From Xanthomarina spongicola (lineage in GTDB: Bacteria; Bacteroidota; Bacteroidia; Flavobacteriales; Flavobacteriaceae): a DNA stretch of 64,000 nt. Shown in pieces: positions 1 to 8,821 of this stretch. Positions within the stretch are counted from its first letter, which is position 1. Each line of letters begins with the position of its first letter. The position numbers were made by a program, and so were the translations under genes. The DNA lies in assembly GCF_003148645.1 (NCBI RefSeq), contig NZ_QGGP01000001.1:62001-126000 (forward strand), given 5' to 3'. The notes below the pieces were generated by a model. That model did no database searches, was not told the DNA's origin, and saw only the letters and a program-made list of their open reading frames with translations.

Positions 1-22
1 TTTTGCTATAATAAAGATTAAA

Positions 23-55
23 AAAACCTGCTAACTTTAAAGATTAGCAGGTTTT
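23..55 (-). terminator. Rho-independent terminator of the DUF5689 lipoprotein gene
   Basis: A 12-bp perfect stem (23-34 with 44-55) closes a 9-nt loop. Read on the minus strand it ends in a run of T. It lies 25 bases past the stop codon of the lipoprotein gene, so it probably ends the TonB receptor-lipoprotein transcript. Confidence 0.85.
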
Positions 56-79
56 AGGATATTTAATTAATAACTAAAA

Positions 80-1480
80 TTAATTAGCTAATATTTTATA
101 ATCGTCTATTTGGTATGCTCCATCAAGATCTAAGTCTGTACCAGAACCTACAACTTTAAAAGCTACGTAAAGTGTTCCAGAATATTCAGAGATATCAATT
201 AAACCTGAATCTACAAACTCATACCAAGAATTTGCTTGAGAAGGTAGATTAGCAGCAACTGGCTCCCAAGTAGCACCTAATACATTTGTTCCATCAAAAT
301 CTGTAGAAACAAAAACCTCTAGAGTATTTTCTTCAGAATCTAAATGGTGTTGTGCTGCTTTGAAGTTTAAGAATACATTATCTAATCCAGTCATATCAAT
401 GCTAGGAGTTACTAACCAAGCAATATTTTCTGCATCTCCAGAACCATACGTACTAAATTCAGTATAACCATTTCCTGAAAATGTTTTTTCACGCCATATA
501 CGAGATCCTACTTCAGAAAAATTAGTCCAGCCTGGAAAATCAAAATCAGTATTATTTACAGCAGATTGGAAATCTTCATCAACAACTACAGTAAAATCGC
601 TAATGTCTAAAGGAGTACATTTTGCTTGATCGAAATTAATATCGTCTGTAGAGTTTAATGCTAATACTAGATTACTTCCGTTATACGTTTTAGAAACAAT
701 ACCAGCAATAGTACCTCCAAAATCTGTTGGTAAAGGTTGTTGAGCAAAATTGGCAAAAGAACTAGTTTCTAATGGAAAATAAGAATATCCAAAACCTTCA
801 CAACTTTCAATAGGTCTAGATGAATCGAAATCATCCATTGGATCTACAAAAAATTCTCCATCTAAACTACTAGAAAATTGAGCATTTTCAATTTCAATAA
901 ACATTCCAATATTGGCATCGCTAATTTGAGATATTGATAATGTTAATGGCATTAATGCTTCTGTTACTTGAGATCTTAATACATGTGTTGGAATTTGATT
1001 AGCAGTTAATGCTTCAACTTCATTATCTAAATTTGGTTTTCCTCCAATAGCAATAACATCGTCTCCAGATCTAGCTTCACCAATAAACAAGCCATTTAAA
1101 TTTACATAAGTTTCTCTACCAAGATTAAACTGGTTGTATGAATCAACCTGATTTAAAATAATTTTAATTGCTGCTGTTGGGTTTGATGGACTATCTTGAA
1201 TAAAGAATTCTTTATAAAAGTTTCCTGTTTGGTCTGAAGAAGACACATAACCTTTTACATACACATTTGTTACAATTGGTGTTACTTCACCAGGAACAAA
1301 ATATGTTAAAGCTTCAGCAATTGTTACTTCTGTAGAGCTTGCAATTAAAGAATTTAAATTTGTGTTCTCCTCATCTCCCATACTAGATGGAACTGTATAA
1401 TCATCATCTTGTACACATGATACAACAGCGAAAGTCACCATTAAACCAAGTACTACTTTTAAAAATTTATTTGTTTTCAT
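80..1480 (-). CDS. DUF5689 / choice-of-anchor J surface lipoprotein
   Basis: A 466-residue lipoprotein. The signal peptide ends in the lipobox FAVVSC with Cys22, so the mature protein is lipid-anchored, probably to the outer membrane. Residues of about 55-290 match the DUF5689 pattern seen in Bacteroidota: a strand run like VYVKGYVSSSD, then FFIQDSP and a late YVNLNGL, which resembles an OB-fold of the kind attached to extracellular nucleases. The C-terminal part of about 300-466 (GWTNFSEVGSRIW, then ENIAWLVTPSIDM) looks like a choice-of-anchor J, jelly-roll type domain. It lies 37 bases downstream of a TonB receptor gene and is followed by a terminator, so the two are likely one transcript. 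Inference: a surface binding partner of that receptor. The ligand is not shown by the sequence. Confidence 0.85.
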   Translation of the reverse strand: MKTNKFLKVVLGLMVTFAVVSCVQDDDYTVPSSMGDEENTNLNSLIASSTEVTIAEALTYFVPGEVTPIVTNVYVKGYVSSSDQTGNFYKEFFIQDSPSNPTAAIKIILNQVDSYNQFNLGRETYVNLNGLFIGEARSGDDVIAIGGKPNLDNEVEALTANQIPTHVLRSQVTEALMPLTLSISQISDANIGMFIEIENAQFSSSLDGEFFVDPMDDFDSSRPIESCEGFGYSYFPLETSSFANFAQQPLPTDFGGTIAGIVSKTYNGSNLVLALNSTDDINFDQAKCTPLDISDFTVVVDEDFQSAVNNTDFDFPGWTNFSEVGSRIWREKTFSGNGYTEFSTYGSGDAENIAWLVTPSIDMTGLDNVFLNFKAAQHHLDSEENTLEVFVSTDFDGTNVLGATWEPVAANLPSQANSWYEFVDSGLIDISEYSGTLYVAFKVVGSGTDLDLDGAYQIDDYKILAN

Positions 1481-1517
1481 GAGTAATAATTTTAATTAAT
1501 TTTTTCTTTTTCTTTTT

Positions 1518-4307
1518 TTAGAATCTAAAGTTAACATTTAAAAAATAAGTTGTTCCACGTCCATACCAATATTTTGATCCGAACACTGGTTTATCATTGC
1601 TTTTATCTGCTAATAGTTCTTCGTAATTAGCATTTCTTCCTTGCTCAAAACCACCTGTTTTATAAAGCTCGTCTAATAAGTTGTTAACACTTGCAAAGAA
1701 ACCAATATAATAATCACCTATTTTCCACGATTTTCCACCTGTAAGGTTTACAACCATGTAACTGTCAAATTTTTCTTGTTTTAATAATTGATTAGCAACA
1801 TCTTCATCGTAATTGTTAAATGGTAATCCATCGCTATCTAGATAGAAATTTTCTGTTCTAGTTAATGGACTAACATCTACATATGTATTAGAGAAGAAGT
1901 TTGCAGTTGCACCAAACCACCAATAATCTGGATCTCTATATTCGAAACCTATAGAATATGCTTGTTGTGGTCCACCAGCTACTTTATAATCTTTTAAGTT
2001 AGATGTAAATGTGTCTGATCTTCCATTTCCTTCAAAACTTGATGATGTTAAATATAAATCTGGATTGTTAGAGTAAGTATATTGACCTACAGATGCAACA
2101 CCTTTTAATAAAATAGTTGGTGTAACTTGAGCCTGAATTCCTAATTCACCTCCAATATGTTGTTTATCTACACCTTGTAAAATTTCTTGAACAAAAGCAG
2201 ACGTTTCATTTAATTCTATATTGGCATTTGTTAAACCATCTGCATAATAGAATGAAATTTCGTTTGCATCTTCGATTTTAGTATAATATCCTGTAAGTTT
2301 TGCTTTTATTATTGGAGATCTAAAAATATAGCTAATATCTGCAGATGTTATTTTTTCTTCAGTAATATTATCTACTATGTTATTATTCTCTCTTGAATTT
2401 GAAAAGGTATTTCTAATAGAAGGTGCTTGAGTAATATAACCTGCATTAAAATCAATTAAGTGTTTCCCCGTAATTTTATAAGTTAATCCACCTTTAGCTC
2501 CAACACCTGTAAAAGATAATTTTTCGCCTTTACCTGATGAATTATCTGTAAGCACGTTACCTGCATCATCAGTTGTAATATAGGCTTCATTTTGCCATAA
2601 TCCATCTCTTTGGTAAGTAGTATTAGTTACACTACCTGATAAGTAAAAGTCTACTTTACTATATTTAAATTGAGCTTGAGCATAACCTGAAATAACATCA
2701 GATGAAATATTATAATTATATCTATACTTATCTCCTTCTCCTAAAACTCTATTTGGATTTTGGTAATCGTATTGAAAGCCGTCAAAAGAATCTACGTTAA
2801 GATAACCAACACTAGAACCTAATAAGTCAATAATCTCACCGAAGTTTTCAGATTTATAATCTTTATAAGTAATAGCAGCATTTAACATGATGTTTTCGTT
2901 AATCTCTGAATTTAAAATTGAATTAATAGATAATTGCTTATCATCATTTCTGTCTTCATAAAGCACATAAGCTCCATTTAACCCAACTGATGAATTTGTA
3001 AGGTTAGCATCTAAAATTCTGTCCCAATTAATTTGACCACCATTCATAAAATTCTGTTCAGCTTCATAGGCTCCAGCATAATCTGGTCCATCTGGATCTG
3101 CTAAGAAATAACTAGGTAATAATTGGTAATAAGCTGGACTAGGATTTGCTCCACCTCCATAATCTAAACGACTATTACCTATTTTACCAAATTGGTAACC
3201 TACGTTTGTGTTTAAACTTGTTTTACTGTTAATATCCCAATAGTGATTTAACATTAATATAGGCTCTTCTACTTCTTTGATACGTGAATTTTTCTTTTCA
3301 CCATCTAACCATCCCCAATATTCATTATATCTAATATCTTTTAAATCGTAAACCTCTTGCGTATTTGGAGAAGATTTACCTCTACGATTAGGTGTGTAAA
3401 TAGACGTAAAGTTTAAGCTGTGTTTTTCGTTAATTACTTTTTCTACAGAAGCAAAAAACGAGTTAGCATCATAAAGAGTAGCATCTTGATATCCTTCTTT
3501 ACCCCAACGTCTTCCTGCCATAATAGTATATGCCCAGCCTCCATCTAATAATCCAGATGAATAACTTCCCATAACTCTATTTGTATAACTTCTATTGGAA
3601 GAAGAATAAGTAACACGACCACCTTCTCTATATTTAGAAGCTCTAACAATCATGTTTGTTGTTCCTAAAATTCCACCAAAATTATAACTAGATGGTTGTA
3701 GCCCTGTAGTTAATTCTTGATTTCTAAGAACATCGTTTAAACCTCCCCAATCACTCCATTGAGGTCTCCCATCATATAATTTATTCATTTCAATTCCATT
3801 AATTAAAACAGAACCATTTTCTGAATTTAATCCTCTAACTTTAAAGAAAGATGAGCTAAACTCAAAAGCTGCAGTACGTTGAAAAACATCTAATGAAGAT
3901 TGTAGAAGTCCAGAAATATTATCTAAACCACTATCGTCATTATCAAGTTCGTCGTCTGTTAATGTAATTGTAAACAAATCAGCTTCAGAAACATCTTTAG
4001 ATAAAGTCATATCTGTAATGTTAACCGTTTGTCCTTCGTTTACAACAATTGGGTATCTCTTTGAAAAGTAGCCACTTTTAGAAATAGTTAGAACTTGCTC
4101 TCCTAATGGTACTTCCACTAAGAATTCAAATTCTCCTAAATCGTTAGTTTCTACAGAGATTACTGTGCCTTCAATGGCTACAGTTACATTTGGAATAGGT
4201 TCAAAAGAAATGGCTTCAGTAACACTTCCTTTTACAACAGTTTCTTGAGCTAGTGCTGAAACAGATGAAAAAATCCCAAATAGAAAAATAAATAAACCTT
4301 TTTTCAT
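1518..4307 (-). CDS. TonB-dependent outer-membrane receptor
   Basis: A 929-residue receptor. It has a signal peptide ending SVSALAQ, a carboxypeptidase-regulatory-like beta-sandwich (about 24-110, VVKGSVTEAISFEPIPNVTV), a plug domain (about 120-245, with FKVRGLNSENGSVLINGIEM) and a long aromatic-rich beta-barrel ending in NVNFRF. An upstream ATG at 4367 would add 20 residues before the signal peptide, but it lies inside a promoter -7 box at 4364-4372, so the start at 4307 is chosen. The plug and barrel show TonB-powered import of a large or scarce ligand. No SusD-type partner is present; the DUF5689 lipoprotein just downstream and the divergent secreted nuclease/phosphatase suggest a nucleic acid or phosphate-ester ligand (inference). 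Confidence 0.9.
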   Translation of the reverse strand: MKKGLFIFLFGIFSSVSALAQETVVKGSVTEAISFEPIPNVTVAIEGTVISVETNDLGEFEFLVEVPLGEQVLTISKSGYFSKRYPIVVNEGQTVNITDMTLSKDVSEADLFTITLTDDELDNDDSGLDNISGLLQSSLDVFQRTAAFEFSSSFFKVRGLNSENGSVLINGIEMNKLYDGRPQWSDWGGLNDVLRNQELTTGLQPSSYNFGGILGTTNMIVRASKYREGGRVTYSSSNRSYTNRVMGSYSSGLLDGGWAYTIMAGRRWGKEGYQDATLYDANSFFASVEKVINEKHSLNFTSIYTPNRRGKSSPNTQEVYDLKDIRYNEYWGWLDGEKKNSRIKEVEEPILMLNHYWDINSKTSLNTNVGYQFGKIGNSRLDYGGGANPSPAYYQLLPSYFLADPDGPDYAGAYEAEQNFMNGGQINWDRILDANLTNSSVGLNGAYVLYEDRNDDKQLSINSILNSEINENIMLNAAITYKDYKSENFGEIIDLLGSSVGYLNVDSFDGFQYDYQNPNRVLGEGDKYRYNYNISSDVISGYAQAQFKYSKVDFYLSGSVTNTTYQRDGLWQNEAYITTDDAGNVLTDNSSGKGEKLSFTGVGAKGGLTYKITGKHLIDFNAGYITQAPSIRNTFSNSRENNNIVDNITEEKITSADISYIFRSPIIKAKLTGYYTKIEDANEISFYYADGLTNANIELNETSAFVQEILQGVDKQHIGGELGIQAQVTPTILLKGVASVGQYTYSNNPDLYLTSSSFEGNGRSDTFTSNLKDYKVAGGPQQAYSIGFEYRDPDYWWFGATANFFSNTYVDVSPLTRTENFYLDSDGLPFNNYDEDVANQLLKQEKFDSYMVVNLTGGKSWKIGDYYIGFFASVNNLLDELYKTGGFEQGRNANYEELLADKSNDKPVFGSKYWYGRGTTYFLNVNFRF

Positions 4308-4363
4308 ACTTGAATTTATAGTTAATAATTCTTTTTGCATTAAATAATAATTAATTAAAGCGT

Positions 4364-4372
4364 GCAAATTTA
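4364..4372 (-). promoter_or_regulatory. Bacteroidota -7 box (TAAATTTGC) for the TonB receptor operon
   Basis: On the minus strand this reads TAAATTTGC, matching the TAnnTTTG consensus of the Bacteroidota primary sigma factor. It lies 57-65 bases before the chosen receptor start. No clear -33 TTG was found at a usual distance. Confidence 0.5.
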
Positions 4373-4392
4373 CATTATTTATAATAAATATT

Positions 4393-4400
4393 TACTTTTG
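4393..4400 (+). promoter_or_regulatory. -7 box (TACTTTTG) for the secreted nuclease/phosphatase gene
   Basis: TACTTTTG matches TAnnTTTG and lies 46 bases before the ATG at 4446. It sits back to back with the receptor's -7 box, so the two transcription units diverge from about 30 bases of DNA. Confidence 0.45.
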
Positions 4401-4445
4401 GCAAAGGTTTTGTATTAACATAATAATAACATAACATTCTAATAA

Positions 4446-5498
4446 ATGAAAAACTTGAAATTCTGGGTTATAACGTTACTTATAACTTCCTTTTTAAACG
4501 TTAATGCCCAAGAGAAAAAGAAATTTAAAATCCATACTGTTGCTTTTTATAATTTAGAAAATTTATTTGACACCATAAACGACACAACTAAATTTGATGA
4601 AGCGAGTCCGATTATGGAAATGAAAGGCGACGTTCAAGCAGTTTACAAAAAGAAAGTGCAAAATATGGCTCGTGTATTATCTGATATTGGAGCTGATGTA
4701 TCTAACAATTCTCCTGTAATAATTGGTGTCTCAGAAGTTGAGAACAGAGAAGTTATGGAAGATGTTATAAACGATCCATTATTGATAGATAAAGATTATG
4801 GCATCGTGCATTATGATTCTCCAGACCGACGTGGTATTGATGTTGGATTATTTTATCAGAAAAAATTATTCACGCCTTTGTACACTAGTAGTCATGAGCT
4901 AATTATCTACGACGATGATTCTAGGGAACGAGTTTATACCAGAGATCAATTACTTGTAAGTGGAAAACTTGAAGACGAGATGATTCATGTTATAGTTAAT
5001 CATTGGCCTTCAAGACGTGGTGGAGAAGCCAGAAGCAGACCAAAACGTGTTGCAGCAGCTAAGTTGAATAAAAAGATTATTGATTCGTTACAAACTATAG
5101 ATCCTTATGCTAAAATATTTATCATGGGAGATTTAAATGACGATCCAACCAATGCAAGTGTTAAAGATGTTTTAAAAGCAGAAAAAGACAAAGAAGATGT
5201 TGGTCTAAAAGGTATTTACAACCCAATGGAGAGCTTCTTTAAAATGGGATTAGGCACTAACGCTTATAGAGATAGCTGGAGTTTATTCGATCAAATTTTG
5301 GTTACACAACCATTAATTGAAAAAGATTATTCTTCATTTAGATTTTATAAGGCTGGTATTTACAACAAGAACTATTTAGTAAATAAAAAAGGAAGATGGA
5401 AAGGTTATCCATTACGTAGTTTTGCCGATGGAGGCTTTACAGGTGGATTTAGCGACCACTTTCCTGTATATGTTTTTGTAATTAAAGAAGTGGAATAA
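4446..5498 (+). CDS. Secreted endonuclease/exonuclease/phosphatase family protein
   Basis: A 350-residue protein with a signal peptide cleaved after about residue 21 (NVNA-Q), so it acts in the periplasm or outside the cell. The full EEP-fold set is visible: FYNLENLFD (34-42), SEVEN with the metal-binding Glu near 97, DRRGIDVG, NHWPSRRGG near 185, GDLNDDP near 228 and SDHFP near 336. An intact set argues for an active Mg-dependent phosphodiesterase or phosphatase. The family covers nucleases and lipid/sugar phosphatases, so the substrate is open. It diverges from a TonB receptor and a DUF5689 lipoprotein; since extracellular nucleases such as ExeM join an OB-fold and an EEP domain in one chain, this locus may hold the same parts as separate proteins (inference). 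Confidence 0.85.
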   Translation: MKNLKFWVITLLITSFLNVNAQEKKKFKIHTVAFYNLENLFDTINDTTKFDEASPIMEMKGDVQAVYKKKVQNMARVLSDIGADVSNNSPVIIGVSEVENREVMEDVINDPLLIDKDYGIVHYDSPDRRGIDVGLFYQKKLFTPLYTSSHELIIYDDDSRERVYTRDQLLVSGKLEDEMIHVIVNHWPSRRGGEARSRPKRVAAAKLNKKIIDSLQTIDPYAKIFIMGDLNDDPTNASVKDVLKAEKDKEDVGLKGIYNPMESFFKMGLGTNAYRDSWSLFDQILVTQPLIEKDYSSFRFYKAGIYNKNYLVNKKGRWKGYPLRSFADGGFTGGFSDHFPVYVFVIKEVE

Positions 5499-5513
5499 GT
5501 CTTACTATAATAC

Positions 5514-5547
5514 AAAAAAAAGCGACTCAATTGAGTCGCTTTTTTTA
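5514..5547. terminator. Bidirectional terminator
   Basis: A perfect self-complementary stem (centre at 5530/5531, AGCGACTCAA and its complement) is flanked by A on the left and T on the right. It lies between the convergent nuclease/phosphatase gene and the small membrane protein gene and could end both transcripts. Confidence 0.85.
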
Positions 5548-5556
5548 TGAATTATT

Positions 5557-5997
5557 TTATCCTAACCAAGTATTCCAAGGAATTCTCGATAAAAATAATA
5601 TTAATGCAATAGTATAAAACACTGATAGGGTTTTGAATTTTGCTTCAGAAAGTAATTTCTTTTTATGTTTAGAATAACCTATAGTAATTAAGACAATTGC
5701 TATAATGTTAACCAAAGGGTGTTCTACTAAATAAAGTCTATCTATAGAATTTTTCATTATTTCTCCCATTCCAGATTCGCTAAACAAACTAAATCTTGGT
5801 GATACAAAGTATAAGATTAAACCTAATAACAATTGAATATGAGATACAATTAATGAGAATAAAGCTATTCTAAAATCTTTTGCTTCATATTCTTTTTTAC
5901 TTGCTTTTTTTATTATGCTATTAAATACAGCTAAAACTAAAATTAAAAGCACTAAATATGCCCAATAAGAGTGAAGCGTTTTTACCATGTCGTACAT
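5557..5997 (-). CDS. Small four-helix membrane protein (cytochrome b-like annotation in relatives)
   Basis: A 146-residue integral membrane protein with about four hydrophobic segments: near 10-28 (YLVLLILVLAVF), 45-65 (FSLIVSHIQLLLGLILYFV), 93-110 and 122-140. The start at 5997 (MYDMVKTLHSYWAYL) is preferred over the ATG at 6048, because the longer form begins with a polar stretch that abuts the neighbouring terminator. Two His (HSYWAY near the N-terminus, VSHIQ in helix 2) and a third (VEHPLVN) sit at helix ends, which is why similar flavobacterial proteins are sometimes labelled cytochrome b. Haem binding is not shown here. It stands alone between two terminators. Confidence 0.65.
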   Translation of the reverse strand: MYDMVKTLHSYWAYLVLLILVLAVFNSIIKKASKKEYEAKDFRIALFSLIVSHIQLLLGLILYFVSPRFSLFSESGMGEIMKNSIDRLYLVEHPLVNIIAIVLITIGYSKHKKKLLSEAKFKTLSVFYTIALILFLSRIPWNTWLG

Positions 5998-6048
5998 ACT
6001 ATTATAGATTTTATGATTAAAAAAGCAAATGTAGTAATTAAAACGCAT

Positions 6049-6080
6049 AAAAAAACCTCTTCGATATGAAGAGGTTTTTT
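6049..6080 (-). terminator. Terminator of the second TonB receptor gene
   Basis: A stem of about 13 bp (around 6050-6062 with 6068-6080) with a GATAT loop and A/T flanks lies 20 bases past the receptor's stop codon. Read on the minus strand it ends in a T-run. Its far arm sits just upstream of the small membrane protein gene. Confidence 0.8.
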
Positions 6081-6100
6081 AAAATATTATTTAAATAATA

Positions 6101-8659
6101 CTAGAAGTTAAAACGGATACTTGTATTCCAAGTTCTTCCGTAACCAAAACGACCTGTATTACTTGTATTAACACCTTTGTAGTTCTCATCCGGATTCATT
6201 GAAGCTGCAGTATTTCCGTTTACAGACTCTAAATAAACTTCTCCGAAAACGTTGTTAACATTCACTCTAAATTGTAATGAATTTCTATCGTCTTTTCCAA
6301 CTAACATTTTGTAAGATAAACCAGTATCAACCATATCGTAAGAAGGCATAGCTATTGTAGGCTCTTCTAAAGACCCTGTAGAATACATGTCGTTATACCA
6401 ATTCCATGCACCATCTACACTTAATCTTGGTAAAAACTCAAAACTAGCATTAATACCTGCAGTTACTTGAGCAGCACCACCAACATTAAACCCATCTATT
6501 TCAACTACTACATCATCACCTACTTGGTTACCATCTTCATTGAAGGTTCTTTGAGTTGCGTTGTCTTTATATTGCCAATCACCTAAAGAAAGGAAACCGT
6601 TTACTCTTAAATTATCTAATGGTTGCGTAAATACTTCTAACTCCACTCCCATGTGTACTTGTTTAATACCTTGAGTTTGAAAACTTAAAAAATCTACTCC
6701 ATCTTCACCATTTGTAAATCCTTGCGATACATTTGCCCAAGTTGTATGATATAAGTTTAGATTCGCTTGAATACGCTCTCCACCAAATTGGTAACCAGCT
6801 TCTATACCAGTAATTTCTTGGTTTTCAACTTCAGGTTGTAATAATTCGTTACTATTTCTATCATCTTTATATAAAGTATCATGGAAAGGTTGACGAGAAT
6901 AATATCCTAAGTTAACAAAAACTTTATGCATATCAGAAATTTCGTATGCAGCTCCAACTTTTGCATTGAAACCAATATTATTTACTTTATCACCTTCTTC
7001 TCCTTGACCTGGAGTTGATGTGTTTAAAAATTCAGTTCTTACATGAGATTGGTTAGAAAGTGCTCCTTGAAAAAATGCTGATAATTGATCTTTAGAATAT
7101 TCTAATTGTGCAAAGATTCCTGCATAGTTTATTTGCTCTTCGTAATCATATCCAAAACGTTGTAAATGATCTGTGTTAGGGTTAAAGAAAACTGTCCAAG
7201 GGTTAATTCCACCTGCTTCAGTTAAATAATAAGTTTCTCCACCACTATAGTCTGAACTATTACTTACAGAATCTACAGTCATAAATTCTCTTACGTCTCT
7301 AAAGTGGATTCCGTTATATAAACGTACATCTGCTCCAACATTAAAGTTTAAAGTCTCAGTTAATTGGTTGTTATAGTTAGTTACTAAACCAAACCAGTTG
7401 TGGTTATTGTTTGATCCTCTTGCATAAGTAACATCTCCTCCAGATGTTCTTGCTTGAGCAAAACTACCTCTACCCATAGAACCATATAATACCGTAGAAA
7501 GTTCAGATTTGTCATTAATCGTCCAATCCCAACTTAAGTTTGCTACTGGTTTATGGTAAATATTTCTACCTCCAGGATACACACCTCCATTTAAATTATT
7601 TGGGCTATCCACTCCTGTAAAGTTCCAAGAATTATATCTTCTACCTCTACCTTCATTTACGGCTGGATCTAAGAAATCAGATATTTTTCCACCACCTGCA
7701 GCTGCATGCCATTGTGGTGCACCTGTTAACATGAAATTTAAAGCATGATTATCGTTAGGTTGGTAACCTACAGAAATATAGTAAGTTTGTCCTTGACCTT
7801 GCGTATAATCTACATAACCATCACCTTGCCAGTGTCCAAATAAAACACCTAAAGACCATCCTTTTTCGTTTACTCCAGTAGAGTAATATGCAGTCGATTT
7901 AATGTAGTTATCGTTTCCAACCATTTGTTGTACAAAACCACCTTCTCTTCTATCTATTGTTTTAGTTACAATGTTTACAGTTCCACCAACAGATGAAATT
8001 GCTAATTTAGAAGCTCCTAAACCACGTTGTACTTGTACAGCGTTAGCAACATCTAAAACACCAGACCAGTTAGACCAGTACATTTTACCATCTTCCATTC
8101 CATTAATTGGTTGTCCATTTAATAAGAATGCTGTGTTTGTTTGGTCGAAACCACGTAAAAACATCTGTCCATCACCAAATCCACCAGCTTGTACACTTTG
8201 TACAGAAGGTGTTGATTTTAAAACTTCTGGTAAATCTGAGTTACCAGCTCTTTCTCTAATTTGGTTTGCAGTAATAGTAGAAACAGCCACAGGCGTTTTT
8301 CTATCTTCTGCTAAATCGATAATACCACTACCAATAATAACAACTTCTTCTAAAGAGTTATCTGAAGAAAGAGTTATTTCACCTAGGCTAGTACTACCAC
8401 TATATTTTACTAATACTTTACCATAACCAACATAAGAGATTTCAATTTCTCCTTCTGTAGATTCTGTTATTAAAGTAAAATAACCATTGAAATCTGAAGA
8501 CACACCGTTAGTAGTCCCTTTTTCAACGATGTTAGCACCTGGAAGTGGTGCACCCATTTCGGCATCCATAATTGTACCTGTTACAGTAGTTTGTGCCATT
8601 GAAAAAGCAGTAAACATGAATGTTCCTGCTAAAAATAATAATCTTGTAATTTTTTTCAT
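6101..8659 (-). CDS. TonB-dependent outer-membrane receptor
   Basis: An 852-residue receptor. The signal peptide ends FSMAQ at about residue 23. A carboxypeptidase-like domain follows (about 24-105, TVTGTIMDAEMGAPLPGANI), then a plug (about 118-235, TPVAVSTITANQIRERAG and FLRGFDQTNTAFLLNGQPI) and a beta-barrel ending in TSIRFNF. It is single: a terminator lies just below it, its own -7 box just above, and no SusD-like lipoprotein is nearby. That points to a small ligand such as a metal chelate, cofactor or peptide rather than glycan, but the sequence gives no specific clue. Barrel residues are rich in Asn, Gly and Tyr as usual for the family. Confidence 0.9.
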   Translation of the reverse strand: MKKITRLLFLAGTFMFTAFSMAQTTVTGTIMDAEMGAPLPGANIVEKGTTNGVSSDFNGYFTLITESTEGEIEISYVGYGKVLVKYSGSTSLGEITLSSDNSLEEVVIIGSGIIDLAEDRKTPVAVSTITANQIRERAGNSDLPEVLKSTPSVQSVQAGGFGDGQMFLRGFDQTNTAFLLNGQPINGMEDGKMYWSNWSGVLDVANAVQVQRGLGASKLAISSVGGTVNIVTKTIDRREGGFVQQMVGNDNYIKSTAYYSTGVNEKGWSLGVLFGHWQGDGYVDYTQGQGQTYYISVGYQPNDNHALNFMLTGAPQWHAAAGGGKISDFLDPAVNEGRGRRYNSWNFTGVDSPNNLNGGVYPGGRNIYHKPVANLSWDWTINDKSELSTVLYGSMGRGSFAQARTSGGDVTYARGSNNNHNWFGLVTNYNNQLTETLNFNVGADVRLYNGIHFRDVREFMTVDSVSNSSDYSGGETYYLTEAGGINPWTVFFNPNTDHLQRFGYDYEEQINYAGIFAQLEYSKDQLSAFFQGALSNQSHVRTEFLNTSTPGQGEEGDKVNNIGFNAKVGAAYEISDMHKVFVNLGYYSRQPFHDTLYKDDRNSNELLQPEVENQEITGIEAGYQFGGERIQANLNLYHTTWANVSQGFTNGEDGVDFLSFQTQGIKQVHMGVELEVFTQPLDNLRVNGFLSLGDWQYKDNATQRTFNEDGNQVGDDVVVEIDGFNVGGAAQVTAGINASFEFLPRLSVDGAWNWYNDMYSTGSLEEPTIAMPSYDMVDTGLSYKMLVGKDDRNSLQFRVNVNNVFGEVYLESVNGNTAASMNPDENYKGVNTSNTGRFGYGRTWNTSIRFNF

Positions 8660-8690
8660 TGTATTAATAAGATTGGTTTCTAAATTTTTT

Positions 8691-8699
8691 GCAAAATTA
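8691..8699 (-). promoter_or_regulatory. -7 box (TAATTTTGC) of the TonB receptor gene
   Basis: The minus strand reads TAATTTTGC, a full match to TAnnTTTGC, 32 bases before the ATG at 8659. No convincing -33 element is seen. Confidence 0.5.
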
Positions 8700-8821
8700 C
8701 ATTTAATTAATTGATAATTATATTGTAATTGATAAGAATTTTAATACAATGAAGGTATACATTAAAAAAGCTGTTATGACTTTAACAACAAAAAAGCTAT
8801 TAACATGGTTTTCAACATATT

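Noticed and set aside
7971-8426. A 151-codon plus-strand frame inside the second TonB receptor gene.
   Set aside because: It is antisense to a well-supported coding region, and its composition is that of a mirrored plug domain.
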